DNA of 52,369 bases, from NCBI GenBank assembly GCA_937899725.1, contig CALCCA010000029.1:1-52369 (forward strand), in the 5' to 3' direction. Made by a program: the position numbers and the translations under genes. The DNA comes from an uncultured Halomicronema sp. (GTDB lineage Bacteria > Cyanobacteriota > Cyanobacteriia > Phormidesmidales > Phormidesmidaceae). The notes beneath the pieces are model-generated. The model was not told the DNA's origin and did no database searches. It saw only the letters and a program-made list of their open reading frames with translations. Positions 8,432 through 16,867 of this stretch are shown here, piece by piece (the first letter of the stretch is position 1; each line of letters opens with the position of its first letter).

Positions 8432-8962
8432 ATGTCCGCTGACTCAGAGAACGATCGTCTCCCCTTTGAACCCAACCGCAAGCGGAAAAAAGGGAAAGCA
8501 GAAACGACCCCACCAGCAACTAGCAAGTCGGCTCAGCCGGTGGCTGAGAACTCCCAACGCGCTTCATCAGCAGCTAAGCCAGTCACTCGCTCGTTAAAAA
8601 AATCAGCCAAAAAGTATAGCCGCGAGGAAACCAGCATTCCTGAGGTGGTTAGCCGGCGAATGCTGAGACGCATGGTGTTTTTCTCTGGAGTTCCTGTCAC
8701 GGTGGGGATTCTGGTATTTTTTGCCAGCTATGTGGCCATTGTTCAAGGCATTGCCGAGCTGCCCAATGTCGTAGTGCTGATGGTGACGCTAGCTTGTTTC
8801 GGTTTGAGCGTTGTGGGATTAAGCTACGGTGCCCTCTCGGCCTCTTGGGAAGAAGCCGAAGAAGCTGGCTCAATGGTGGGTTTAAGCGAATTCCAAGTGA
8901 ACTTTGAGCGCTTGATCGGTGCCTGGCGGCAGACGCGCGAAGAACGGCAAAACAATTCCTAG
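8432..8962 (+). CDS. PAM68 family photosystem II assembly protein
   Basis: About 176 residues: a long, basic, Ser/Lys/Pro-rich N-terminus (residues 1-70), the conserved EETSIPEVVSRRMLRRMVFFSG stretch, and two transmembrane helices (about 85-107 and 115-135) followed by a short C-terminal tail (SYGALSASWEEAEEAGSMVG). This is the PAM68/DUF3464 layout. In plants and cyanobacteria the family assists early PSII reaction-centre and CP47 assembly in the thylakoid membrane. GGAG lies about 8 nt before the ATG. It sits 45 bp after rpsO, so cotranscription with a ribosomal protein gene is plausible. Confidence 0.85.
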   Translation: MSADSENDRLPFEPNRKRKKGKAETTPPATSKSAQPVAENSQRASSAAKPVTRSLKKSAKKYSREETSIPEVVSRRMLRRMVFFSGVPVTVGILVFFASYVAIVQGIAELPNVVVLMVTLACFGLSVVGLSYGALSASWEEAEEAGSMVGLSEFQVNFERLIGAWRQTREERQNNS

Positions 8963-9093
8963 GCCCATCACCGCCTGTGTTTTGATTGTTTGTAGGATGC
9001 CAGTAACGCGATCGCCGACGCATCTTTGACAATTCCATTCAACTAGCAGCTGAATTCAGGGATTTCCTATTTTCAGCGATCAACAGTTGTCTT

Positions 9094-9115
9094 TCTTCCC
9101 CTGATAAAGGGAAGA
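9094..9115 (+). promoter_or_regulatory. Hairpin in ilvA leader
   Basis: Arms TCTTCCC (9094-9100) and GGGAAGA (9109-9115) with an 8-nt loop, about 26 nt before the ilvA start. No T-run follows. It may be the end of the upstream transcript or a structure in the ilvA leader; no leader peptide rich in Ile, Val or Leu is seen. Confidence 0.35.
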
Positions 9116-9141
9116 TGGCTTAACCTACTGACGACTGCTGC

Positions 9142-10662
9142 ATGGCTGCTATGGCAATCGACTATCTTGAAAAAATACTCACGGCCCGAGTCTACGATGT
9201 CGCTCAAGAAACCCCTCTAGAACGGGCGCCTCGGCTGTCAGACCGGTTGGGCAACTCGCTTTATCTCAAACGCGAGGATGTGCAATCGGTGTTCTCGTTT
9301 AAGCTGCGGGGCGCTTACAACAAAATGGCGCAGGTATCGGCTGATCATCTCGCTCCCGGCGTCATTGCCGCTTCGGCGGGCAACCATGCTCAAGGGGTGG
9401 CGTTGGGGGCTAAGCATTTGGGCACTTCGGCCCTGATTGTGATGCCGGTGACCACGCCAGAGCTGAAGGTCAAAGCGGTAGAAGATCGCGGTGGTATCGC
9501 GATACTGCACGGGGAGACCTATGACGATGCCTATGCCCATGCCTGCGAACTGGCCGCAGAGAAAGGGATGACGTTGATTCATCCCTTTGATGACCCAGAA
9601 GTGATCGCGGGTCAGGGCACTATCGGCATGGAGATTTTGCGCCAGCATCAGAAGCCGATCCACGCTATTTTTGTCGCGATCGGAGGGGGGGGGCTGATTT
9701 CTGGCATCGCCGCCTATGTAAAGCGGCTGCGGCCTAACATTCGTATCATTGGCGTCGAGCCGGTGGATGCCGATGCCATGAATCAATCACTGCAGGCCGG
9801 CCAGCGCATCAAACTCGATCGCGTCGGCTTGTTTGCTGATGGGGTGGCGGTCAAGCAGGTTGGGGCAGAACCCTTTCGACTGTGTCAGCAGTACGTCGAT
9901 GAAATCATCTTGGTCAACACCGATGATACCTGTGCGGCGATCAAAGACGTGTTTGAAGATACCCGCTCAATTTTGGAACCGGCCGGGGCCTTAGCGATCG
10001 CGGGGGCTAAGGCCTATGTCGAACGGGAACACCTCTCTGGCCAGACGCTCGTAGCGGTGGCCTGCGGGGCCAACATGAATTTTGATCGCCTGCGCTTCGT
10101 GGCTGAGCGAGCAGAAATGGGAGAGCGGCGAGAGGCGATTTTTGCGGTCAACATTCCTGAAGGCGCGGGCAGTCTACGCCAGTTTTGCAAATGTCTGGGC
10201 AAACGTAATCTGACGGAATTTAACTATCGCATTGCCGACCAGGCAGAAGCTCATATTTTTGTTGGTTTGCAGGTCAAAGATCGCCAAGATGCCAACCAGA
10301 TGGCAGCGACGTTTGAAACTCACGGCTTCAAAACGCTTGATCTCACTGATGATGAACTGACGAAAATGCACCTGCGGCACATGGTGGGTGGGCGATCGCC
10401 TCTAGCCCACGATGAAGTCCTCTATCGATTTGAGTTTCCGGAAAATCCCGGAGCGCTGATGCGCTTTCTCAACGGCATGAGCCCCCATTGGAACATCAGC
10501 CTGTTTCACTATCGCAACCACGGTGCCGACTATGGCCGCATTGTCATTGGCATTCAGGTGCCCCCAGCGGAGCTGCCCCAATGGCAAGCCTTTTTGGAAA
10601 CCGTGGGCTACCGCTACTGGAACGAGAGCGATAACCCGGCCTACCGCTTATTTCTGGCGTAA
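9142..10662 (+). CDS. ilvA: Threonine ammonia-lyase (biosynthetic threonine deaminase)
   Basis: 506 residues. Catalyses the PLP-dependent deamination of L-threonine to 2-oxobutanoate, the committed step of isoleucine synthesis. The PLP lysine is in SFKLRGAYNK (Lys about 54), with the substrate loop SAGNHAQGVA and the phosphate-binding loop AIGGGGLISGIA. The C-terminal third holds two ACT-like regulatory repeats (AVNIPEGAGSLRQF and RFEFPENPGALMRF), so the enzyme is the long, feedback-regulated type inhibited by isoleucine. ATGs at 9142 and 9151 are both possible; neither has a strong ribosome site. It is followed by a 327 bp gap and looks monocistronic. Confidence 0.95.
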   Translation: MAAMAIDYLEKILTARVYDVAQETPLERAPRLSDRLGNSLYLKREDVQSVFSFKLRGAYNKMAQVSADHLAPGVIAASAGNHAQGVALGAKHLGTSALIVMPVTTPELKVKAVEDRGGIAILHGETYDDAYAHACELAAEKGMTLIHPFDDPEVIAGQGTIGMEILRQHQKPIHAIFVAIGGGGLISGIAAYVKRLRPNIRIIGVEPVDADAMNQSLQAGQRIKLDRVGLFADGVAVKQVGAEPFRLCQQYVDEIILVNTDDTCAAIKDVFEDTRSILEPAGALAIAGAKAYVEREHLSGQTLVAVACGANMNFDRLRFVAERAEMGERREAIFAVNIPEGAGSLRQFCKCLGKRNLTEFNYRIADQAEAHIFVGLQVKDRQDANQMAATFETHGFKTLDLTDDELTKMHLRHMVGGRSPLAHDEVLYRFEFPENPGALMRFLNGMSPHWNISLFHYRNHGADYGRIVIGIQVPPAELPQWQAFLETVGYRYWNESDNPAYRLFLA

Positions 10663-10989
10663 GTGAGATTCAGCATTGGACTTTTGGGCTCACGGCTGGG
10701 CAGATTCTATAGCTCGCCACTTTGGAGCAATGTTGAGAGCGGTTTAGCCAGAACTGTAAGTTCACCGCTAGCAAGCCGCAGTTTGATTAGGTAACCGATG
10801 TCTGAAATCACCATCAGATCAGCCTTTAATTCCGTAGGGCTTGCCCTTCCCAAGGGGTATTCTGCCATGTCAGGTATCAATAACACCTGTCTCTGCAGGC
10901 ATTTATCTTGACTAGAAATCTCTTCATGCGATCGCTTTTCTCAAACGCGATACAATACATTCGTTCTAGGTTGAGAGAGAAGGGAATTC
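10663..10989. other. Gap between ilvA and nurA
   Basis: 327 bp. The last 40 bp contain a plausible -10 box (TACAAT, 10951-10956) and a purine-rich ribosome site (GAGAGAGAAGGG) for nurA. A 37-codon ORF at 10798-10911 (MSEITIRSAFNSV...) has no ribosome site or recognisable similarity and is not called. No terminator hairpin for ilvA stood out. Confidence 0.4.
10951..10956 (+). promoter_or_regulatory. Candidate -10 box for nurA
   Basis: TACAAT, 33 nt before the start codon. No good -35 hexamer is seen at the usual spacing, so the call rests on the -10 match and position alone. Confidence 0.35.
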
Positions 10990-12156
10990 ATGCCAGTCAG
11001 CCCGGCTCAGATCCGCGCGGTCTTAGACGAAAAGCAGCAGCAGCTTACAGACTTTAATCAAACCATGGGGGCTGATCTCCAGCGCTATCGCAAAGCCTGG
11101 CGCGCCCTGACCGCTGAGCCCTTCGAGCAAATCGCGCCGCAGCTATCGGCACCGAGCATGGGTGCTCACTTACTTGAACCCTTGACGACGGTCAACAAAG
11201 GAGTGATTCCCAATGCTCATCAGTGGGCCAACCGCGAAGACAGCCTGGGATGGGTGAAATCAAAGCTATCCGGCATCACGACCTTTGCTGTGGATGGCTC
11301 GCAAATCTTTCCCAGCAAAGATGTCTCGCTGCCCATTGCCTTAGTGCAAATTGGCTGGTTCGAAAATCCCCATGCTGCCGACGGCGACTACACCAAAGAT
11401 ATTGCCCTCGACGTCTTGACGCCAGAGGATTTGAAAGTTGGCCATCGCGGCGACCCGGTCGATCGGCGGGTTAACATTCGCCGCTTTGAGATGGAAGTGC
11501 AGCGCCTGGTGGATTACATGGAAGCCTGTGGCCATCCTGAGCGCACCCTGGTGCTGTTTGATGGCTCCCTGGTGGTCACCTTTGCCGATGCCTTTGATCC
11601 CGAGAGTCAAAAAGCCTATGTCGATGCCATGGTCAAGCTATTACAGACCAGCCAGCGGCGGCGTGTGCCGCTGGTAGGCTACATCGACACATCCTACGCT
11701 CGCGATGTCACGACCTTGCTACAGCACTATGACTCCAAGCTCAAACCAGTAGAAGCGATTCACGATGCCCAGCTACTAGGGCGATTGATGAAATGGGGCG
11801 ATCGCACGCCGCTGCTCCGCTGCGATCGCGAGGGCATTTTGACCCACTACGGCGACCAGCAGGATCAGGTGATCTTTAGCTATTTGCAAACCAGTCGCGA
11901 TCGCCCTCCGGCCCGCCTAGAGATGCCCTACTGGCTGTGGGAAGCCGGGCTGGCAGCACCCGTGATTGACTGGGTCAAAGCGGAAGTGATCGTCGGGGGC
12001 GGCTATCCCTATGCGATTGAAACCGCTGATCAAACGGCAGTTTTACAGGCCCCCGATCGCCAGCTGTTTTATCGCATCTTGCAAGAGTGGGCTGACCGCG
12101 AAGACCTCAACGTGCAATTCTCGAAAAAGCTGGTGAGCAAACTGCGACGACGCTGA
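10990..12156 (+). CDS. nurA: NurA-domain nuclease
   Basis: 388 residues. NurA is a Mn-dependent 5'-3' nuclease that, in archaea, works with the HerA translocase in DNA end resection. The fold's acidic motifs are visible: FAVDGSQIFPS (Asp about 102), LVLFDGSLVVTFADAF (Asp about 191), VGYIDTSYARDV, and the C-terminal GGGYPYAIETADQTAVL. These match the DxS, D and C-terminal motifs of the family. Residues 1-90 are a helical N-terminal region. A HerA-type ATPase is encoded at 33.5-35.2 kb, about 21 kb away rather than adjacent, so partnership is inferred. Preceded by GAGAGAGAAGGG. Orthologues occur widely in cyanobacteria. Confidence 0.87.
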   Translation: MPVSPAQIRAVLDEKQQQLTDFNQTMGADLQRYRKAWRALTAEPFEQIAPQLSAPSMGAHLLEPLTTVNKGVIPNAHQWANREDSLGWVKSKLSGITTFAVDGSQIFPSKDVSLPIALVQIGWFENPHAADGDYTKDIALDVLTPEDLKVGHRGDPVDRRVNIRRFEMEVQRLVDYMEACGHPERTLVLFDGSLVVTFADAFDPESQKAYVDAMVKLLQTSQRRRVPLVGYIDTSYARDVTTLLQHYDSKLKPVEAIHDAQLLGRLMKWGDRTPLLRCDREGILTHYGDQQDQVIFSYLQTSRDRPPARLEMPYWLWEAGLAAPVIDWVKAEVIVGGGYPYAIETADQTAVLQAPDRQLFYRILQEWADREDLNVQFSKKLVSKLRRR

Positions 12157-12196
12157 GGGCAGCGGCCTGCCTAGCGTCTCATCCCGACATGAGAGA

Positions 12197-12733
12197 TCAG
12201 ATCGTCTCACCCAGTAAGGGCACCAGCACACAGCCTGCAATGCGCCAGGTGCTGTCGGCCTGCTGTTCCATGGGGTAGTAAGCGGTCATCCACTCGCCCA
12301 TCGGCCCCAACACCACGACCGCCTGCACGGGACTATCATCCACCCATTCCAAGTCATCAAACTCAACGGATTGAGGCCGGTAGACGGTGGCATACTGCGA
12401 TCGCACCATCGCCATAAATTGGTCAGCGGACTGAAACTGGGCTTGAATAGTTGGGCTCGCAAAGCTGAAGGCGAGCTCCGCATCATCAGCCTGAAACGCC
12501 GCCATTTGGCCTTGAATGACAGTCGTAATCGCAGCGGCATCAGCATCGGTAAGCGCATCGGCAGCAGTCTGGGAAGAGATCGACGGCGCTGGAGCGAGGA
12601 GCGGCACCTGACGAATAGTAGGAGCCTGCTCGATGAGCATCTGCTGTCGCCCCCACCAAGTGATGAGTGCCGCGATCGCCACTACTAGCCCCAACCAACC
12701 CCAAGCCTGATGACGCTTCACGGCATCGCCCAA
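12197..12733 (-). CDS. Membrane-anchored DUF4864-like protein
   Basis: About 178 residues. One N-terminal transmembrane segment (WGWLGLVVAIAALITWW) is followed by a linker and a compact alpha/beta domain: AAAITTVIQGQMAAFQADDAELAFSFAS, then FMAMVRSQYATVYRP, and a closing strand set (AVVVLGPMGEWMTAYYPMEQQ, WRIAGCVLVP). This fits the DUF4864/NTF2-like pattern, for which no function is known. The start is TTG at 12733 or GTG at 12721; neither has a strong ribosome site. It is convergent with nurA, leaving 40 bp. Probably faces the periplasm. Confidence 0.62.
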   Translation of the reverse strand: MGDAVKRHQAWGWLGLVVAIAALITWWGRQQMLIEQAPTIRQVPLLAPAPSISSQTAADALTDADAAAITTVIQGQMAAFQADDAELAFSFASPTIQAQFQSADQFMAMVRSQYATVYRPQSVEFDDLEWVDDSPVQAVVVLGPMGEWMTAYYPMEQQADSTWRIAGCVLVPLLGETI

Positions 12734-12824
12734 ATCTGGCCTACGAGCTCAGCCTAACGATATTTGGAGAGAGCTGCCAGATCACGGCATCACTGAGCGC
12801 TCACTGAACGGTGGCTCAAGGGGC

Positions 12825-13958
12825 TCAAGCCGCAAAGGGCATCGAGTCGGCATCTAAAATCGCCGTATAGAATTTCTGGAGCTGCTGGGTGGCAGCATTC
12901 CAGCCCCACTTTTCAGCTTCGATGCGGGCATTGCGGCTCATCAGTTCGCGCTCAGCCCCGCGATCTAACAGGTGTTGGGTGGCGGCGATCGCCCCATTGT
13001 CGTCTTTGGGGTCAAACAGGTAGCCGTTTTCGCCGTCGGTCACAATGTCAGGGATACCACCCGCGTTGGCCGCTACCACCGGGCAGCCCGCTGCCATCGC
13101 CTCTAGCAGCACCAGACCCAGCGTCTCTGTACGGGATGGAAAGATGAAGGCATCGGCGGAGGCATAGGCGGCCGCCAGTTCTTCCCCAGCGAGATAGCCG
13201 ACAAAGTGGGTGTGGGTATCGGCAAAGTGTTTTTCTAAGTCTTCGCGGTGGGGGCCATCGCCCACCAAGGCCAACCGAGCTTCAGGAATCGCTTCTAGTA
13301 CCGGCTTGATGCGGTCAACTTCCTTTTCTGCCGAGAGGCGACCAATGTAGAGCAGCAGGGGCGCATCGGGATGGCCCTGGCTGAGGCGATCGCGCATGTC
13401 GCGACTGGCCAATGCTGGGCGAAACAGCTCAGTATCGACTCCCCTTTGCCAAACCTGCACCCGCTCGACCCCATGGTCGCTGAGTTCCGACTGCATGGCG
13501 GTGGAGGTCACTAAATTCACCCGCGCCTGATTGTGCACGGCTTTGATCAGCTCCCACATCACCCCTTCCAACATGCCCAGGCCGTAGTGCTCCAGGTATT
13601 TGGGCAAGTGGGTATGGTAAGACGCCATGAGGGGAATGTTAAGCGTCTTGGCATAGAACAGTCCGGCCATGCCCAACACGGCAGGGTTCACGATGTGAAT
13701 CAGATCCGGGTTGAATCTTTCTAACGCTTCACCAATGGAAGGCCGCGGCAGAGCCAGCTTCAGCTCAGGATAGAGGGGAAACGCCAAGCCCGATACGCCG
13801 TGAATTTGCGCTCCCTGATAGCTTTTCAAGCCGCCTTCTGGGCAAAATACCATGACCTCATCGCCGAGCCGCTGCAGATGTTCGACCGTATGTTTGAGGC
13901 GGGTAACGATGCCGTCAACTTTGGGCAAAAACGTTTCGGTAAAGAGGGCTATGCGCAT
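12825..13958 (-). CDS. sqdX: Sulfolipid synthase SqdX (UDP-sulfoquinovose:DAG sulfoquinovosyltransferase)
   Basis: 377 residues, GT4 family. Transfers sulfoquinovose from UDP-sulfoquinovose to diacylglycerol, giving SQDG, a major thylakoid lipid. It opens with ALFTETFLPKVDGIVTRLKH and the SqdX/SQD2-type PEGG and PLYPELKLALPRP segments. The C-terminal GT4 part has LLYIGRLSAEKEVDRI and the nucleotide-sugar site SRTETLGLVLLEAMAAGCPV. It lies 150 bp downstream of sqdB on the same strand, and a large stem-loop lies between them. The pairing with sqdB makes the assignment strong. Acts at the inner face of the membrane. Confidence 0.94.
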   Translation of the reverse strand: MRIALFTETFLPKVDGIVTRLKHTVEHLQRLGDEVMVFCPEGGLKSYQGAQIHGVSGLAFPLYPELKLALPRPSIGEALERFNPDLIHIVNPAVLGMAGLFYAKTLNIPLMASYHTHLPKYLEHYGLGMLEGVMWELIKAVHNQARVNLVTSTAMQSELSDHGVERVQVWQRGVDTELFRPALASRDMRDRLSQGHPDAPLLLYIGRLSAEKEVDRIKPVLEAIPEARLALVGDGPHREDLEKHFADTHTHFVGYLAGEELAAAYASADAFIFPSRTETLGLVLLEAMAAGCPVVAANAGGIPDIVTDGENGYLFDPKDDNGAIAATQHLLDRGAERELMSRNARIEAEKWGWNAATQQLQKFYTAILDADSMPFAA

Positions 13959-13999
13959 GATCTCGTAACGGGGGCTAAAACATCACAACAAATGCTCAC

Positions 14000-14084
14000 A
14001 CACCACAAAAGAGGTTAGGTTCCACGATCCGGGTTGAAGCAATGTTGACTTCAGTGAATCTTTGAGAAACCTAACCTCTGGTGT
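14000..14084 (-). repeat. Large stem-loop between sqdB and sqdX
   Basis: Perfect 12-bp arms AGAGGTTAGGTT (14010-14021) and AACCTAACCTCT (14068-14079) enclose 46 nt. Beyond a 5-nt bulge (14005-14009) an outer 5-bp stem continues (ACACC 14000-14004 with GGTGT 14080-14084). Inside the loop a smaller hairpin forms (TGAAG 14035-14039 with CTTCA 14049-14053). In the transcript the 3' arm ends CCUCUUUUG, so it could act as a partial terminator or processing site lowering sqdX relative to sqdB. A palindromic mobile repeat is the main alternative. Confidence 0.7.
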
Positions 14085-14108
14085 CGTTAGTGACTCAGCA
14101 AAATTCAT

Positions 14109-15269
<1,161 letters not shown>

Positions 15270-15501
15270 TCAAACACTTCGCTAATACTCGCTCAATTTA
15301 TCAGCTTTGTGGCCCATAAACATAGTTTTCCGCAAAAGTTGCTCCGCCCCAAAACGGTTTCTCTATTTCTTTTGCCAGCATGTTTGGGTCAAACCGAGTG
15401 ACTTTAAGGGCTTGCGGTTTTTGCTCTACAGCGGGGCTCCAGAGCCGGCAGTTTGAGCGCACGATTCGCGATTTATTCAAGACGATTCAACTGTCTATTG
15501 A

Positions 15502-16737
15502 TCAACTCATGGCAAGTCGAAATAACCACACTTGAGTCGTTTGCTCTGGGGAAAAGTTATTGTCACTGATCAGCCAAAGGCTAGAAGTACCGTCGGGCAG
15601 CGGCGGCCCCAACGTCATGCCCTCCAAGTTATCGATCGCCGCCACCGGCAGCTCGAGCGTCGCAAAATCGAGTACCAGCTGCTTTTGAATCGGGTTGAGC
15701 TGCTCTAGGGTGGGCAGACTGGCGAAGGTTGACACATCATTGGCGCTGCCAGTAGCCAGTTGAAAAAGTTTGATTTCAAAGCCGCGAATACCATAGACCC
15801 GTTCGAGGGCGAGAAAATGTCCGCCTTGGTCAATAGCGAGGATTTCTGAAAGACCGTTGCTCACTGCGCCCAAGGGTTCAAGACTGAGAGGATAAGGGTA
15901 TTCAGCAATAAAAGTCGATTGATCAGGGCCGATGAGATAGTGCAAAAATCGGTTGACTAGGGGCTGCTCGGGATTTGGGTCAAAGTCTTGGGTCAGCGCC
16001 GATTCTGTCGCCATAAACAGGCGAAAGGGTTCAAAGGCTCCGGCACTGGAAGCGGGGCCGAGGGTAAGGGCCTCAAACCCTTGGTTGTCGCGAATGCCGC
16101 GGGCGGCAGACTCGTCAGTGGCCGCAGTGGGGACAAAGCGATCGGGAATACGAAACTCTGTTTTGAGGACGCCCGTCGCTAGATCGTATTCATTGAGGGC
16201 GGGGGGCGATTGGGTGGAGGCGACGCCTTCACTGGTAATCAGCAGCGATCGCCGGGGTGAGAGCGCCATGCCTTCGGGGTCGAGGCGATCGGCAGGATAT
16301 TCGTCACCGGCACTGTCCTTCAGGGTGGTGACCTGACGCACGTCAACGGACTGGATCTGGGGCACGCCCTGAGCGTCTAGCCCCGTTTGCATGTCGAGGG
16401 TATAAAACCGGGAGGGGGCCAGTCGGCCGCGATCGTCCGATAGGGCATAAAACAGGTCGGTTTGCGCATCGTAGGCGAGAGCTGACAAACCGCCTACGGG
16501 CGTCTCGGCAACAGTTTGCTCTGGCAAGACAGCAACATCTAACAGCTCAACGCTGAGGGGCAAAAATAGCCGATCTTCCGCACTCACCTGGGGGAAGGCA
16601 CAGCTCACCGTTGAGAGCGCCATAAAACTCAGCAGCAAGCCAGACATGGCCCTCACAATCCAGGCAGGAGCCAGCCAGCCCTGACCCTGAGCAGGTTGCT
16701 CGGTTTCCGGCATGAAACGTTTTTCCACAATCGACAT
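15502..16737 (-). CDS. Exported esterase-like protein of the phytase-like family
   Basis: 411 residues (403 if the ATG at 16713 is used). An N-terminal hydrophobic segment (IVRAMSGLLLSFMALSTVSCAF) could be a signal peptide with a loose lipobox at SC, so it may be a lipoprotein. The rest is beta-propeller-like: VGGLSALAYDAQTDLFYALSDD, then ADRLDPEGMALSP, NQGFEALTLGP, and near the end AAIDNLEGMTLGPPLPDGTSSLWLISDNNF. These repeated GLS/EGM/EAL...SDD patterns match the family known as esterase-like activity of phytase. Substrate unknown; outer location likely. It is followed on the same strand, 240 bp downstream, by sqdB. Confidence 0.72.
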   Translation of the reverse strand: MSIVEKRFMPETEQPAQGQGWLAPAWIVRAMSGLLLSFMALSTVSCAFPQVSAEDRLFLPLSVELLDVAVLPEQTVAETPVGGLSALAYDAQTDLFYALSDDRGRLAPSRFYTLDMQTGLDAQGVPQIQSVDVRQVTTLKDSAGDEYPADRLDPEGMALSPRRSLLITSEGVASTQSPPALNEYDLATGVLKTEFRIPDRFVPTAATDESAARGIRDNQGFEALTLGPASSAGAFEPFRLFMATESALTQDFDPNPEQPLVNRFLHYLIGPDQSTFIAEYPYPLSLEPLGAVSNGLSEILAIDQGGHFLALERVYGIRGFEIKLFQLATGSANDVSTFASLPTLEQLNPIQKQLVLDFATLELPVAAIDNLEGMTLGPPLPDGTSSLWLISDNNFSPEQTTQVWLFRLAMS

Positions 16738-16867
16738 CCCCTTCGGCAGTTTCTAGCCACGCAAATATCGGTTGACGGTGCCGCACTGCAAAGTTATTGG
16801 CCCCCTTGCCCCCTCGCTCCGCCGCCCCTCTGACATCAGGAACAGTCCCGCAGTTGAGCACAGGATA

